From Planoprotostelium fungivorum (taxonomy: Eukaryota > Evosea > Variosea > Cavosteliida > Cavosteliaceae): a DNA stretch of 64,000 nucleotides. The DNA lies in contig MDYQ01000033.1 of assembly GCA_003024175.1 (NCBI GenBank), positions 1-64,000 on the forward strand. The letters run 5' to 3'. A program made the translations under genes and the position numbers. A model generated the notes under the pieces. It was not told the origin of the DNA. It saw nothing but the letters and a program-made list of their open reading frames with translations, and did not search any database. Numbering within the stretch: position 1 is the first letter of the stretch; every line of letters starts with the position of its first letter. Shown piece by piece: positions 20,435 to 33,400 of this stretch.

Positions 20435-23400
20435 TTATAAGTCTAAACCCTCTCCCGTGACGTTGAAATCGGTGTCGATCGCTTTTCCTTCCGTTATGGC
20501 GTATAACAGTCTCTCTCTCGTCGTTTCAAAGTTGGTGTAGGCGGGTAAGTCTAACTGGAAGAAGCAAGTGTCTTTCTATCGTCAAGGAAAGAGATCTGTG
20601 ATGTGATTGATGATTATATCATGTGACGGAACGATGACGATCGTGATTCGATGACGATCGGAAGAGGATGATTAAGGATGAGAAGGGAAGGGATACGTGA
20701 GACGGGCAGATAAGTATCAGGGGGGCTGACGGGCTGATCAGCGATGGTAAATGACCAACCGGAGGTAGAGGTGGGTAATCTGGACCTCCCCCAAACGAAA
20801 CGAAGGAAGGCAGATCTCTGCTGAGGGGAGAACGATTCCAACTGTTTTCGATTTAGACGTCGAACGACATCATGTGAAGATGATGTTGTGTCGTTGTGAT
20901 GGATGGTGGCTCACTGCTTGCCACAAGAACTCGACTGCGGGAGAAGAAGCAGCAATCCTGAATTCCGTGTTGTTCTAAAGAACGTGAGTCCATCATCATA
21001 ATCATCATCGAGATGATGATCACCTTGAGCGTCTCCACGGAAATGTCACTCGATCCACATATACTACGAGATTTCAGCGACCATTCTCATGCATTCTTCC
21101 CACCAATACTCCAATCCCTGCCATGTGATTAAGTTCATGACTGAATGGGGCACGATAAAGTGTATCCCTTGTCTCATCGATTCGGTCTGTCTGTCATATT
21201 CCGACAATCGATACTGCTCCACCAATCTACAATACTCCATACGATTGTCCCAACTGTACCGTGAATGAATCATATGAAGTATTCTATTTTTAGACTCACG
21301 TCACGGCCATGTCTTTTCCACCCTCCACAAGCTCTACAACGCCTCCGTCGCTGGTCGACGTCGTAAAATTCAGAGAAATGGCATCGGCGAACGTTTCAGC
21401 CGTCACGCCCTCGCACTCTGCCGTACCGTGAGCGTCTACATCTCATCGAAATCTCATCGAAATCTCATCGAAATCTCACCGATGTTCTCTATGGCCTCCA
21501 GATTCTGTACTGCGATCTGATCGATGGCTCTCAGGTCACTTCGATTTGCCTTCTTTCCTAATAATTTCTTCCAGATGATGCTGGGCAGCTCGATGGCCAT
21601 ACAAAACTTGTAGGCCAGAGAGAGACCCTGTCCGCGTCAGCTCCATGTCACCGTGGAGCATCTCACCATGAGCCTTCCCACGAATTGAAACATCTCCAGC
21701 TGTTCCGGGGAATCGTACCTCGTGTTGGGAACCATCTTCTCACGATTCAGACCCACTTCACCGACGCCATTTGGACAGAGGAGGAAGAGGGGTAAGGCTG
21801 AAGATTGTATCTCCGAGGCAAATTGGGTCATCGCATCGTTGAAGGGTCCTCCCCTGTCCGTAGCACCTGATCGAGTCAGAAATAAATAAAATAGAATAAA
21901 AGCACCTTCACCACGGAATCGAACCATGAACGGTTGATCTTGTCGATCGATGAAGAATTTTCCTGGTTGAGTCTTGTACTCTGCCAAAGCCTGCAAGAAT
22001 AACGGCTCTGTCGTCTTTCAACTTCCACCTTCACGACATCTGTGTCACCTTCTCCCGAAATCGCTTTCGCGCGATTCAGTTCGATTCGCAGAGGCTCATC
22101 CTCTTCCATCTGTTCTTCTTCTTCGTCGGGTTCCAATTGATCGTCTCCGTGTCTGATCTCCTCCCTCGCCTGTCTGAATATCCTCTCGAACACCGAAGCC
22201 TCATCGAATCAGTAAAATCTCTCGTCTACAACTCACCTGTCCCACCGCTGCGGGGCGTCTGTGGAGCAACAGTTTCACCTTCTGTGATAGAGTGAGGGAA
22301 GAGTAGTCGCATTCTTCGTCGATGTCTGCCGTCTCCGGGCCGAAGAACAAGTGAAGTGTGTCTTGCAGCATGAGCTGGAAGCCAGATAAGACGACAAATC
22401 TCGCTCGAATGGATTCGTCGCTGAATTTTGATAGTTCGGGGCTGGCGGTTAAGATGTCGTGGCGGCTGTGTGACTCAATAATTCGATTGCTGGGGGAATC
22501 CGCTTCGTTGAAGATCTTCTCCGTGGCTGCCAGGAGGTGGCCGTCGTCTTCGATGTCCCAAAGTGACATTTCCCGCCAGATCTCGTCGAATTGGGACCTG
22601 GGGGAGCGTGAGAGGGGGAGGGGTGGAGGCACTCACTTGAACCGAACGTTGAGCGTATCTTGAAATTCCGGTGGAAATTCGGGCATGACCAGGAGGCACA
22701 GAGAAGAGCTAGCGCCGGCTGTACACGTCATGATATCGTACCCCCACGTCATGATATCTCACCTTGTGGTGGACAAGATAGGTGCATGTTGGCTTCCGGG
22801 CGTATTGGCTTTGGTATCCGAATGAAAGGATGAGTCGTACCGTGATCCACCATGTTCTTCTCATCCCTCCCACAATCATCACACAGATCGAAATCAGAAC
22901 ACACGCCACACTTCCAACGGACCTATCGGAGTCAGAGATTCCCGTGAGATTTCGGTGAAATTTCACTCACTTTCGTCTCGATGGTCTTGTGACAGTGATC
23001 GCAGTTCCACTGATCGTGGATGGTCTTGTTCTCGTCTGGTGTGAGTGCACCGATGGTTCTAAATTTCCAGGAAGATAGAGATGTGTAATGTGCGAACGGA
23101 TGGTGCGACTCGTGTTCCGCAGCTTCTTCCGTGACGTAACTGTTCGTGTCAATCGTCTACAACGTTGTAGATGGATGATCTCACGTCTTCGAGTAACAGT
23201 CGTTGCAGAGATCGTAGTCTTCGCAGTACATGCACCTCCACAGGGAAGCTCTGATGGGTGTCTTTCTACAGACGTTACAGCCTCGTGTGAAGGTGGGGAG
23301 GGTGGCTCGAATGTGACAGCTATCTCCGTACATCTCCGTCCATTGCTGTCATCCATCAGATTCCCACCGATTCTCCATAGATTCTCCACGAATTTCCCAC

Positions 23401-26400
23401 CCCGAAACCGACTGTGGCGAATATAGAAGAGTTGTCTTGGCCCCACAGTATGTCTACTTGGCAGCTCTGTGCGTCGGGTATGCATGCCAACTGCTTCGCT
23501 CCCTCGATATTAACGTGATACACTGCGCTAGTGTCCACGTTCTCCACCTGTAGAATCTGCGATAAGAAGACTCTCTCGGTTAACCTTCTCCGAATAGGAC
23601 CTGTCACACGTTACCTGAAATCTCCGTGAAATCTCCCACCTGCCACGTCATCCGACATTTTCAGCCACGGACTGTCTGTCTTTGCGTTGTTGGGTAGAAA
23701 CAGATCGATCGTTCGGCTCAGCCTTTTCAGAGTGTAAGCCCAACCCTGCCAGGGTAATTCGGTGCCTTCCGGTAAACCCAAAGCTTCAATGTGAGCCGTG
23801 ATGACGAATTCGACGAGCGCGCCAAAATTAGCGGAAATAGGACTGTTCTTTCCGGTGCATTGAATGGGTAAGAGACGACGGGCGAGGTCGGCTGCCCAAG
23901 TGATGCTGGGGGTGGCTGGAGGGGTCAGTGAAATTTCGGGGGGAAATTTCGACTCACGGGGGAGGAGATGGGAATAGAGAGTTGGCGCATTGTAGATGCG
24001 AGTGAGCCAGCGGAAAGCGCGGGTCTTGTGTCCGGAGGCATCACTGCGGCAGTACAGTAGCAGATTTGAGACTAAATTGGGACTCAAGAGGCGGGAAAAC
24101 TGTTCTCCATTGACGCACAGCTGGTCGAGTACCAAAGAAACGTAGCTGAAATTTCCACCCGCGAGTGCGATATCGTCGCAGATCTGAATTCCGCTCCCGA
24201 TGGGATAGATGCTCCATTCTTGCTCCCTTCTCCATTCCGTGCTCTACCCCATGTCAGAGATGTCGATGAAAATCCGCAGAAAACTCACGGCCGGTGGGAT
24301 GATCCCCGGGAATCCCTCGGCGAACGGAGATCCCGCGGATAATATCTGAGGCTGAGAGGGCATACTGGCCATGAAGACGACTTTTCCTGGAAATCTCAGG
24401 GCAGCACCCTCTTTAAAGTTCTTGGGAGTGAATTTTACAGCGGGTGAGATGACGGTCTGTCGAATTGTCGTTGAGATATCTTCGACCAATTCTTTGATCA
24501 TCTGATTCGAATACTGTTGTAGATTGGCATCGGAGCTTCCGAGGGGAAACAGGAGATTCCGTAACACCGGTACGAACTTTGTGGCCAGCTTCCTATTTCA
24601 TCCGAATGAGGAGAGATATCACGTGAGATATCTCACGTGGGGATAGCATTGAGGACATTGGCACGTAATGCACGAGGTCTCTTCAGTGTCCACAGCGGGA
24701 TATTGGATGGTATGTCCATGTAATTCGACGCAAACAATCTCAACACGGTACTGATGTTCGAGGCCACCTGTACACGTCATCATGACGAACTATGACGTCA
24801 TCACCCACCTTGCGTTGGAAGGCAGAATTGGCCACAGGGAAGTGCTCCAAGATGGAGTACAACGTGTGTCTTACGTCGTGCGAAAACGCTCCTCTCATTC
24901 GATCTCGAACTGTTTCATTCCATCAAAACATTGTCGTCGAGATATCTCGTTGACTTCACCGTTGACTTCAAAGGTAGACTTCATCTTGAAACAGCCGAAT
25001 GGGTCCTCCCAGGGTAACTTCTGCACTCCCTCGCTGGTGAAGTGATGTTTCGCTTCCGTCTTGTTTAATTTCGTGACGACCCTACGACAGACTCCCGTCT
25101 CCGGGTTGACGATACGTAACTGTACGTAACCATCCGTGGAGAAGGAGTGGAGACGGCCTGGGAAGGAGAACCACTGGAAGAGGTGTGGGCCTCTCAGGTG
25201 TAAGAACTGCCCTGGGAATAATTCCGCGGGGTCCACTGCTCGACGTGATAAGAGAGCGTAATTGGGGGGCGGCATGATCCACTCGCTCTGCGAAATTTCT
25301 CAGAAACATCGCGTGGGAGATTTTTCTCTGAAACCTCTCGGTACTCACCAAGTTCATGACTTCGTTGACCGGCTCTTCCGAATTTTCCGTGAAAAGTATC
25401 TTGTTGTAGATGGCCTCCATCACTCCACGGATGGCCGACTCCTTCGGTTCTTCTGGTGTGACTAAGAAATTTCAGTGAAATCTCCTTCGATGACGTCATC
25501 ACCCGATCGAACCCCGGAAGAGAAATACTCCGAGTCTGACAGCTGGAAGAGAGATTGGAACATTCTACGTCGACTGACATTCTTCGTGTGACCAAATATG
25601 TGATCCACGGGGGAAGGAACAAGAGAGGCCTCCAATATATAGACGGCCAAATCTGATGACGTCAGGTGACGTCATCACACGTCATCCGATCGTCTCACCC
25701 GTGTGGGCCAGCATCTCTGAAATTTCGATGGATCTGCAAAAGTGTTTGAGACACAGAGCGGCCGCATTTCTCATTCTCAAAGTCTCCAAGTCACAAGATC
25801 TGCCGTCGATTCTCAAGAACTGTCCCAGTTGATGGAGAACGTGTGGGTTCATGTCTAACGACGTCGCATCGAAGGTCGTCTGTGATGACGTCATCAACGT
25901 TTCATCCTAATGAAATCACCTCTTGCAGGGGTACGATGACGTACTGGTCCGGTATGACTCGCACTTCCGTCGTGTTACTCATGATGATGAGCGGTGCAGT
26001 TGGATCACTGTGGTTCATTGCTCTGATGACACCACGGAACTCTTCTGCTCCCCTGCCATCGTTCGGCACCGCAGTCTCAAGATTGTACACGACTACCCTG
26101 TACAACCTTAAGCCCTAGTGTCGACGTCGACAGTATACGTACCTGCCACCCACTCGGGGTGTCTCCACGTGGCCTCCGATGACGGACAACACGGCCATAG
26201 ATTTAGCGGCATCACTTTCTTCTTTTTGATTGTAATCTTGTACTGTCTTGAGGAAGATAGAAATGAGGGACTCGTGCCAGGCGGGAGATCGTATGAGATG
26301 TCTGAAGAACATAACATATTCACTGCCCCAGTTGTAGATGGACTGACTGTCCTTGACCAGTAGTCCGTTGCTAGGAGACGGTCAGTACATACAAGGGTAT

Positions 26401-29400
26401 CGATTGTACGTACCCCTCTGGCATTCGCAACAAGAGGCAAGATCCTGCGACTTGCAGCATTTCTTCTAGAAAATCTTCGCAGCCGTTGGGGTAGGTGAAT
26501 GAGGTCTGTACCATGAGAGTACGTAACAGTTGTAGTGTGACCCTGTGTACACGGGCAGAGTGATCGGGCGACGTTGCCATGGCTACGAGGGATTCAAATA
26601 GTTCGGGCTCTTCGGTGAATTTGTGATGGATTACGGACACGACGATCTCGTCCGTGTTGTAGTCCGAGTCTGATGACGTCATCACACACTTGAGATCTCA
26701 CTGAAAACTCACCGGCAGTCTCGCGATGATGTACGGACCATTCCAACAGTTGTTCAAAGAGAGACAGGAGGTGGTGGATCTTGTTCTCGTAATGGGCAGC
26801 GGCGTTCGCTTGTGGATCTTCAGATACTTCAAACTCTTCGCTGACGTGAACTCTCTTGTATGATTCACTGCTGGAGAGGGAAGAGAGGGCGTTGAAAGAG
26901 TGTCGAAGCTGATGGACCAATTCGCTCCACAGTTCCGTCTGATGTGTCGGTCATTGTCTTTCCAGTCATCGATGGAACGCGATGATGATGTGATGATGTG
27001 ATGATGTGATGATGACCATCATCAACGTGGAAGTAGATACGATGGTATGTAACCACTCACATGAATAGAAGATGCATTCAGATCTTCTTCTGCTCTCATC
27101 ATGGTTGTCATCGCGTGTCTCGCCATCAACAGGAAGAGGTGAAACGCCGTACCGGCTAATCTCCGATTCTCCGACATGGACAACTTCTTGACGTAACCGA
27201 TCGATCCCTTGGGAATATCATCGGAGCGTAAGTGTACGGCCAAGCAGTACATGCTCAGTTGATGCACCGCCGGTGGCTGCAACACGTTCCTCAGATTTTC
27301 CAGCAGTGCGTTGATCAAGTTTCTGTGCCCTGACCTCTGTCCGTATTCTGTACCTGAAATTTCCGTGAGATTTCACGAGGTAGAAGGCGTCACCCTCAAT
27401 GTCTGGTCCCTCGTGGTGTTCTCTGAATGCAAACGAGATCTGTATGAGGGTATCCATGGTGACCGAATTGAACGTCGTGTGTCGCAACAGTGCGGCCAGG
27501 TGGTTGTATCCCGACTGTCTCAGGGCACCTGAAATTTCGTCGGGATCTACGTACGTAACGGTACGTACCTAATCTACCCCTGTCCCTGACTTCCTTTCTG
27601 ATCTTCTCGACGTCCACCGAGGGATTCTGCAGAAATTTCACGAGTGCTTCTCCGACTTGCTGCCCCTTGGCTGTCAAGACAGAAGGTGTCGATTCGTTCA
27701 AACTTCCCACGCTCTGTCCAGATTCAGACGTAGATCGTCCATCTACAACGCTCACCTGTCCCCTGGCCCTCCATCTCTGTACGGCGATGAGAGCGGAAGC
27801 TGTAGCTTTCAATGTCGTCTTTGTCGTGGAGTTGATGGGTCTTGCTCTGGCGGGCAGTACGGCCGATTGTCTCCTCTTCATGACGGGTGCCGCCTCACTG
27901 TGCTTTCCTATCCGTCTGTCAGATGAAATGTCGTGGAAATTTCCTCGTTGTAGACGTCACCTGCTATGGTATTTCTCCTCAATCGGGGAGAGGGAATGAT
28001 GACGGAGGTGGAGTGTTGTAGTTTGCTCTTCACCGGTGGCGGTGCCGCCGGTGGTGAATTTTCCGCTGGTGCAACCATGGTAACGAGATCTTCTCTCAAC
28101 AATTGTGCCAATTTGATCGTGTGCTGTATGACCTTCTCTTCGTCTCCCCTGCATCTCTCAGCCTCCCACCCCGAAAATTCGACTCACTTTTCGTAATCTT
28201 CTTCCATTTTCACCCTCTGGCATTTCTGAACGAGGTCTGTTCTCACTTTGAAGGCGGCCTTCCACGCAAAGTCCACTCTGGGTGGTACCTGCTCCAATCG
28301 AGTGGCTTCCAATGTCCCAGCGAACATCCTGGCCTCTCCCACGGCTCCCAAGTGCTACCGTCCGTCATTCTACAACCCGCCAAACGTCACTCACCGTCAG
28401 AAGAGAGGCGATGCAGTACCGATCGGCGAGATCGACCGTTGGTCCTCCCAGCAATCTCATCTTCCTCAGCATGATGTGTAATCGCTGAGCGGGTGTGTCT
28501 AACGTGCCCTCGGTCAAGTGAAAGAGAAACTGTTGATCCTCCGTCGTGTCTTTGCCCCTCGCAGTGCACAATCGAGAGCTCACGATGGGCTCGACGAGGG
28601 TCTCGTTCAGGCCGCTGCGAGTGACGCGAAAGATGCACATCTACAACGGTCAGCGGTGATGACGTGTGATGACGTGTGATGACGTGTGATGATGTCACGG
28701 TGGTTACCTTGGTGAGGAGGTGACAGCACGAGCGGTGCACATCGAGTATCCAAGAGGAAGACCAGTACTGTGTGGAGCCGGAGTAGTAAGGCGTAATGAC
28801 CGCTTTGAGACCCCAACACCCCGCACTGCCTGGGTTGCCCATCAACGAGATGTCCACCGTGTCGAAATTCAACACGAGTGGCGTCGGTGCCTGATCCAAT
28901 TCCGAGTGATCTACAACGCTTCAATACGATGAAATCCTTCTCCCTCACATTCGTAGCTGCCTTCTGCATTTCTGAATCGTAATCTGCCGTGAGGAAAATT
29001 CGTCCTCGAATCAAAGTGTATGGTAACAAAGGCGGCACCGGGAAATTGTACGGTCGTCCTCAGGTCTGACGACAGGTGGGGGTGTCCGGTTTCTAGAACA
29101 AATCTCTCGGGTCGATTCTGCTTCTGCTGCTTGGCCTCTGCAGATAGAACGGATGGAAGGGTGCCGGCCAATTGATCGGTCAAGAAAGCCAACTCGTGGA
29201 TATTTTGCAGGAGCCCCTCTGACGTGTGGCCCACGTCTGTCGTATGTCAGTGACGTCATCACGATGGGGTTGGTGGGTTGTAGATGGACTCACCTGACGA
29301 GTTGAGGAGTACGATCAGGTGGGGTAAGAGGTGGTGGACGAGTGTAGTCTGGAGTAATTGTTCGATTCGGTTCTGCACTGCTGGGGTGATGGAGGGCACG

Positions 29401-32400
29401 TGTAATTGATTGAGCCTCTCGTCTTGTTGTATTCCAACCATCTACAATTCGTTCAGCCTCTCAAAGAAATTCATTTTTCGCAGAAGATGAAAAGAAGTTG
29501 AAAGATAAAAGATACGATGATGATAATTCGTAAGATAGATGATGAAATAATTTGGAGATAGTATATGAATCATTTGAAACATGAAAGATCAAGTAGAGAC
29601 ATCGATATTCGAATGTTCTCTCACCTTGACTAAAATTTCTTTGATGATCTTCATAGAACCATTGATGATGGACAGACTCAGGCTCTTCACTAGATGCTGT
29701 GCGATGCGATTGTTCTTATTGTGTGTGAGTGCCTGATAGATGTGTCCCTGCATGTCTCTCAACATGGATATCTCTTCCTTGTTCTGGTTCGGCTGGGAAG
29801 GCAGTGGAGCATCTGTGGGAATCTGTACGTGTTCTATACTCCTCTCGATCCACCGATCGATCGACATCCTGGGAACTCTCAAGATCTGCTCCACGATCTC
29901 CGACTGGTTGTAGTCAGCAAGAGTGGCGGGTTGTAGATGGAGTCTAATGTTTTCTTTACCTCGGATCCGTTCTCTCTCTGGTTGGGATGGAGCAGGAGCT
30001 CCCACAGGATCCTTCCCCAGAAATGGGCCGTTTCCATGGAAAAGCATGTGCTCTCATCCGAATGCAACCACTTCAACTTCTCTTGCACCGTCAGACACAG
30101 GCTGAAGTGATCTGATGACGTCATCCTACGTCACACCCCCTCCGCTCACATGTTCTCTGTACTGAATGGACCAATTGGAGTAAGGTCTCCTCCACAGTGT
30201 CTCCACTCTGAAACGTTTTTTCCAATCTTTCTAATTCTTCTTGTAGAGAATTTGCCGTCTCCGTATTCTCTCCCACTTCAGATAACAAACCGACCTGATC
30301 CTACGTAAGTCGATTCGTCCAAACGTGGCTCGTTGTAGATCGACTCACCGTTGCTCGGTCGATATTTCTCCGAACGATCTCGTAGAGGTGAACGCGAATC
30401 ATCTTGAGCAGGACTTGAAGGGCGTACAGCCACCTGCCACTCTTCTCCTTGACGTAACGCTGTGCGACCTCTCTCAATAGACGTAAGAGGATGTCGAAAG
30501 AGTTCTCTCTCATGTCTAAATAGGACTTGTGATGTTCTCTGTTCTCTGATCGAGCGATCGTTACATTCCAAGTCGGCTCTCCGTGAGTCACCATCTCGTT
30601 TTCTAGATATTCTGTGGAATTTCAGTGGCTGGTTGTAGATGGAGGATACCTAGGATGTGGAGTGCTACGTCACTAGCGGAGGCTTTCTGTACGAGATTGA
30701 GAGGGGGGCTCATGTTGTTGCAGACGATGTTGGCTCGGATGACGTCTCTGGAGATGAGTGATGCGTCGTGGGATGATTGGATGAGGTAATCAGGTGCACT
30801 GGTATCCAACTGTGTTCTTCAGTCTCATCTGATGCGTTGATGTTGTGATGAGATTATGTGATGATGAGATTATGTGATGATGAGATGTATGGTGATTGTG
30901 ATGATGATTGTGATGAGGTGATGTGATGATGAAGTGATGATGACAATCACCCTCTTTAGAGATATCCTCATGAGTCTCTGATTCAAGGTCCATATCGAAT
31001 TACGTGATGGATCATAAGTCGACACGTGTCCTTGCACCGGCTGTCTGATCTGCGCCGGCTTTCCTCCTTCCCATTCAAACGAAATGGCAGAGTCCGATCG
31101 AAACAGCGTCACCGTCTTTCCATCCGTAAAGATCTGAAATCCGTGAATACACTATCTACATCGTTGTAGATGACTCCACCTGCGGTCCCCAGGCTTGTAC
31201 GATCGGTCGGCTCTCCACTAGAGTCAAGATTGTCTTCGTCGTGGCGTCTATCTTTCTGTTGACGGAGAATTTATCCACCCAGCCTCCCTGGGCCCCGTAA
31301 CCTGTCACATAGAAGTCATGATCGAAGCTGGAAGCTCCGTGATATTTCAGTCGATTCGATCCCTCGGTAGAATGCGTGACGGTCTGAATTTTCTGTGAAT
31401 TTTTTTCCCGCCAAAAGAGATCACCTCCATGGTCTTCGCATCGACGACGTACAGTGACAGTCCACTGGGTGCTTCCATCACCACCAAGAGATTTCCCGCC
31501 ACGTAACACACGGATCTGTACGTACGTCAATCGTGGAGATTTCATCGAAATCTCACTCGATCGAACTCTCTGGAGTCCTCCACCGATTCACGATGATTCC
31601 CGATGATTGCTCGATGCAAGTCTTGATGATCTGACGACATCAGAGACACATCGTGATGGATTCGCCTACCTCGATGCCATTGGACAAGAAGATGTGGTCT
31701 CCGCTGGAGCAGATAGACAGTGGTACGTGTCGTAGATTCTGATATACGACATCGAAGCCATCTGATAAGAGTGAATACCGATGAGATTTCGTAGAATGAC
31801 GAAAAATCGTTGTAGATGGAAGAAATTGGGAGGTCCTTTTTCGAACGAAATCTCACTCGGTTCTTGGTTTGGCTCGAATGGAGAGGGTGATTCGATGGAT
31901 TGTCCGTAACTGTACATCTTTTCGATCGTCAGGCCACACCTCTTCAGTGAAAACTCCTGCACACGATGAGTCATCGACGAGATTCACCCTCTCACCTGCT
32001 CGTCCGTCTGTGACAGTAAGAATTGTAGGAGAGACATGAAATCTGTGCCGGTGGGAGGTGATGGGGCAGACATGAGGCTGTCGAATATCTGTTGAGGAGA
32101 GTCCAATGGATTGTGCCTCGTGTTTTCGAGTCCCTCCTGTGGACCGTCACGCAAAAAATGGCGGGAAATGTTGTCTCACCGTCTGAGGTAATGAGGTACG
32201 GCATGGGCCTTCTAAGACTTTTCGGCACAGATTAGATCTGGTTTCCATGGTGACCATGAAGCGTACTGTGTCTGATTGTTGGAGGATACTGTTGAGACCT
32301 CCCGGCTGTTCCCGCATCTTTGTCCTCAGTTGTGTGCACCATGCATCCATGTGATTGTCTGTGTTCTTCCCCTCTCCGTTGTTCTGAAACTGGGCCGTAT

Positions 32401-32785
32401 TTATTCGTCATTCTTTGGAATGACATGACATCTGATAGAGGATGGATCACCTGTATGATCTTTTCTGCATTGGCATCGTGGAAATCGGTAGATAGAACAG
32501 GAAAGCAGTTGAGCCGCGTAGCTCTTAATGCCAATAGTTGATCATCAAAAACTCCATTTAGATCAGAAATGGAACGTAAATATTCGTCATTCGACGATAG
32601 AACTCTCGTTACCGCCTCTTGATTCCAATGAAAGGCACTGTATGTATCAAAATCGTGTCGCATAAGAGCGATGTATAGCATCTCTTCACTCACTTCATAT
32701 TAACCTCTTCATTATCATCCATCTCCTCCTGTGAGCTGTCCTCTTCATCGTGATTCGATTCATCAGAAGCGGATTCGTCCACCAT
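20435..32785 (-). CDS. Giant HECT-domain E3 ubiquitin ligase with two ZZ zinc fingers
   Basis: A 12.3-kb gene with dozens of short exons, perhaps 3,000 or more residues. The start at 32785 gives an acidic N-terminus (MVDESASDESNHDEEDSSQ). The middle is mostly helical sequence I cannot assign, with a possible beta-rich part near 31150-31550. Two ZZ fingers lie at 22780-23290: CNVCRKTP...WRCMYCEDYDLCNDC, and CDHCHKTI...WKCGVCSDFDLCDDC. The HECT domain begins near 22000 (FMVRFRGEGATDRGGPF, LPLFLLCPNG) and continues with ESFSPQQRSAFLRFVWGRSRLP. The catalytic Cys is codon 20564-20566 in KDTCFFQLDLPAYTNF, and the protein ends GEGLDL. It resembles HECTD4-type ligases in the HECT domain, but the ZZ pair makes exact orthology uncertain. 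It transfers ubiquitin from E2 to substrate through the Cys thioester. Confidence 0.88.
21440..21478. repeat. Tandem 11-bp repeat in a HECT intron
   Basis: The unit atctcatcgaa is repeated about three and a half times inside an intron. Related gaaatctcatcga sequence occurs in a VPS13 intron near 690-712. Confidence 0.7.
23346..23400 (-). repeat. HECT intron of the GTGGAGAAT family
   Basis: A 55-nt intron in the minus-strand gene, between the codons for FATVGFG and QWTEMYGDSC. In sense it starts gtgggaaattcgtggagaat and continues tggagaatcggtgggaa and ctgatg. It matches the VPS13 intron at 2566-2616 over most of its length. Confidence 0.7.
26979..27013. repeat. Imperfect GATGATGTGATGATGTG microsatellite
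   Basis: Repeats of gatgatgt in an intron of the HECT gene. Similar gatga-rich runs are at 28659-28695 (10-bp unit gtgatgacgt, three copies) and 30835-30950. They are low-complexity intron sequence. Confidence 0.7.
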
Positions 32786-33188
32786 TGTGACTTTGTGTAA
32801 AGGTTACGATACGCGACTGTGTGATTCGACGTATCGTCCCACGTGTGTGGTCCGTTTCGTGCTGGTGATGGGTTCTGCCAGCCCCTGGAGTCTGCCCACT
32901 GCGTTGTAGAATGCCAAAGTGACACAAGCGCTCGCCTTATAGAGGGCGGGTGGAGCAGCTATATCGATAGCTGCGTCTCTCACTCGCCCACGATTCTAGG
33001 ATGAGACAGAGGTATGTGTGAAGCAGCTCACTTTCTTATTCTCCCGTCTGACCATTGACATTCCGGTGGTAATTCATCTCAATCTTGATCCCGAGATGCA
33101 CAGTTGACTATCGCTTCACGTGCAGTAAGGATGAACTGTGTATCTTCTGATGCACTCCTGGGCTCCTGAGCGTTGTCGTTTTGAAATT
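32786..33188. other. Divergent promoter region
   Basis: About 400 bases upstream of the HECT gene with no gene. A short stem (gcagctat / atagctgc around atcg) is at 32955-32974. The perfect inverted repeat at 33189 separates this region from the methyltransferase start at 33401. Confidence 0.5.
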
Positions 33189-33345
33189 GTTGTAGATTAC
33201 CTCTGATGTTACACACACAAGAGCTCTTGCTCATGAAGCAAATCGATCAATGGATAATCGCAGTGCAGTTTCGTATCGTCAGTCACCTTCATCCGCTTCA
33301 TGAGCAAGAGCTCTTGTGTGTGTAACATCAGAGGTAATCTACAAC
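33189..33345. repeat. Perfect 51-bp inverted repeat with 55-bp spacer (foldback/MITE-like)
   Basis: The left arm 33189-33239 and the right arm 33295-33345 are exact reverse complements over 51 bases, with a unique 55-bp centre at 33240-33294. The outer ends read gttgtagatt and aatctacaac, so each ends in the GTTGTAGAT motif that recurs in many introns. Perfect identity of the arms implies recent origin, gene conversion, or selection for the hairpin. It lies between the 5' ends of two divergent genes. No coding capacity. It could be a small foldback element or a transcribed hairpin; no target-site duplication is obvious. Confidence 0.9.
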
Positions 33346-33400
33346 GGAAGAATTCGAGAAGATATGATCGGACCATTTGCATCGTCACCTCCGACACATC

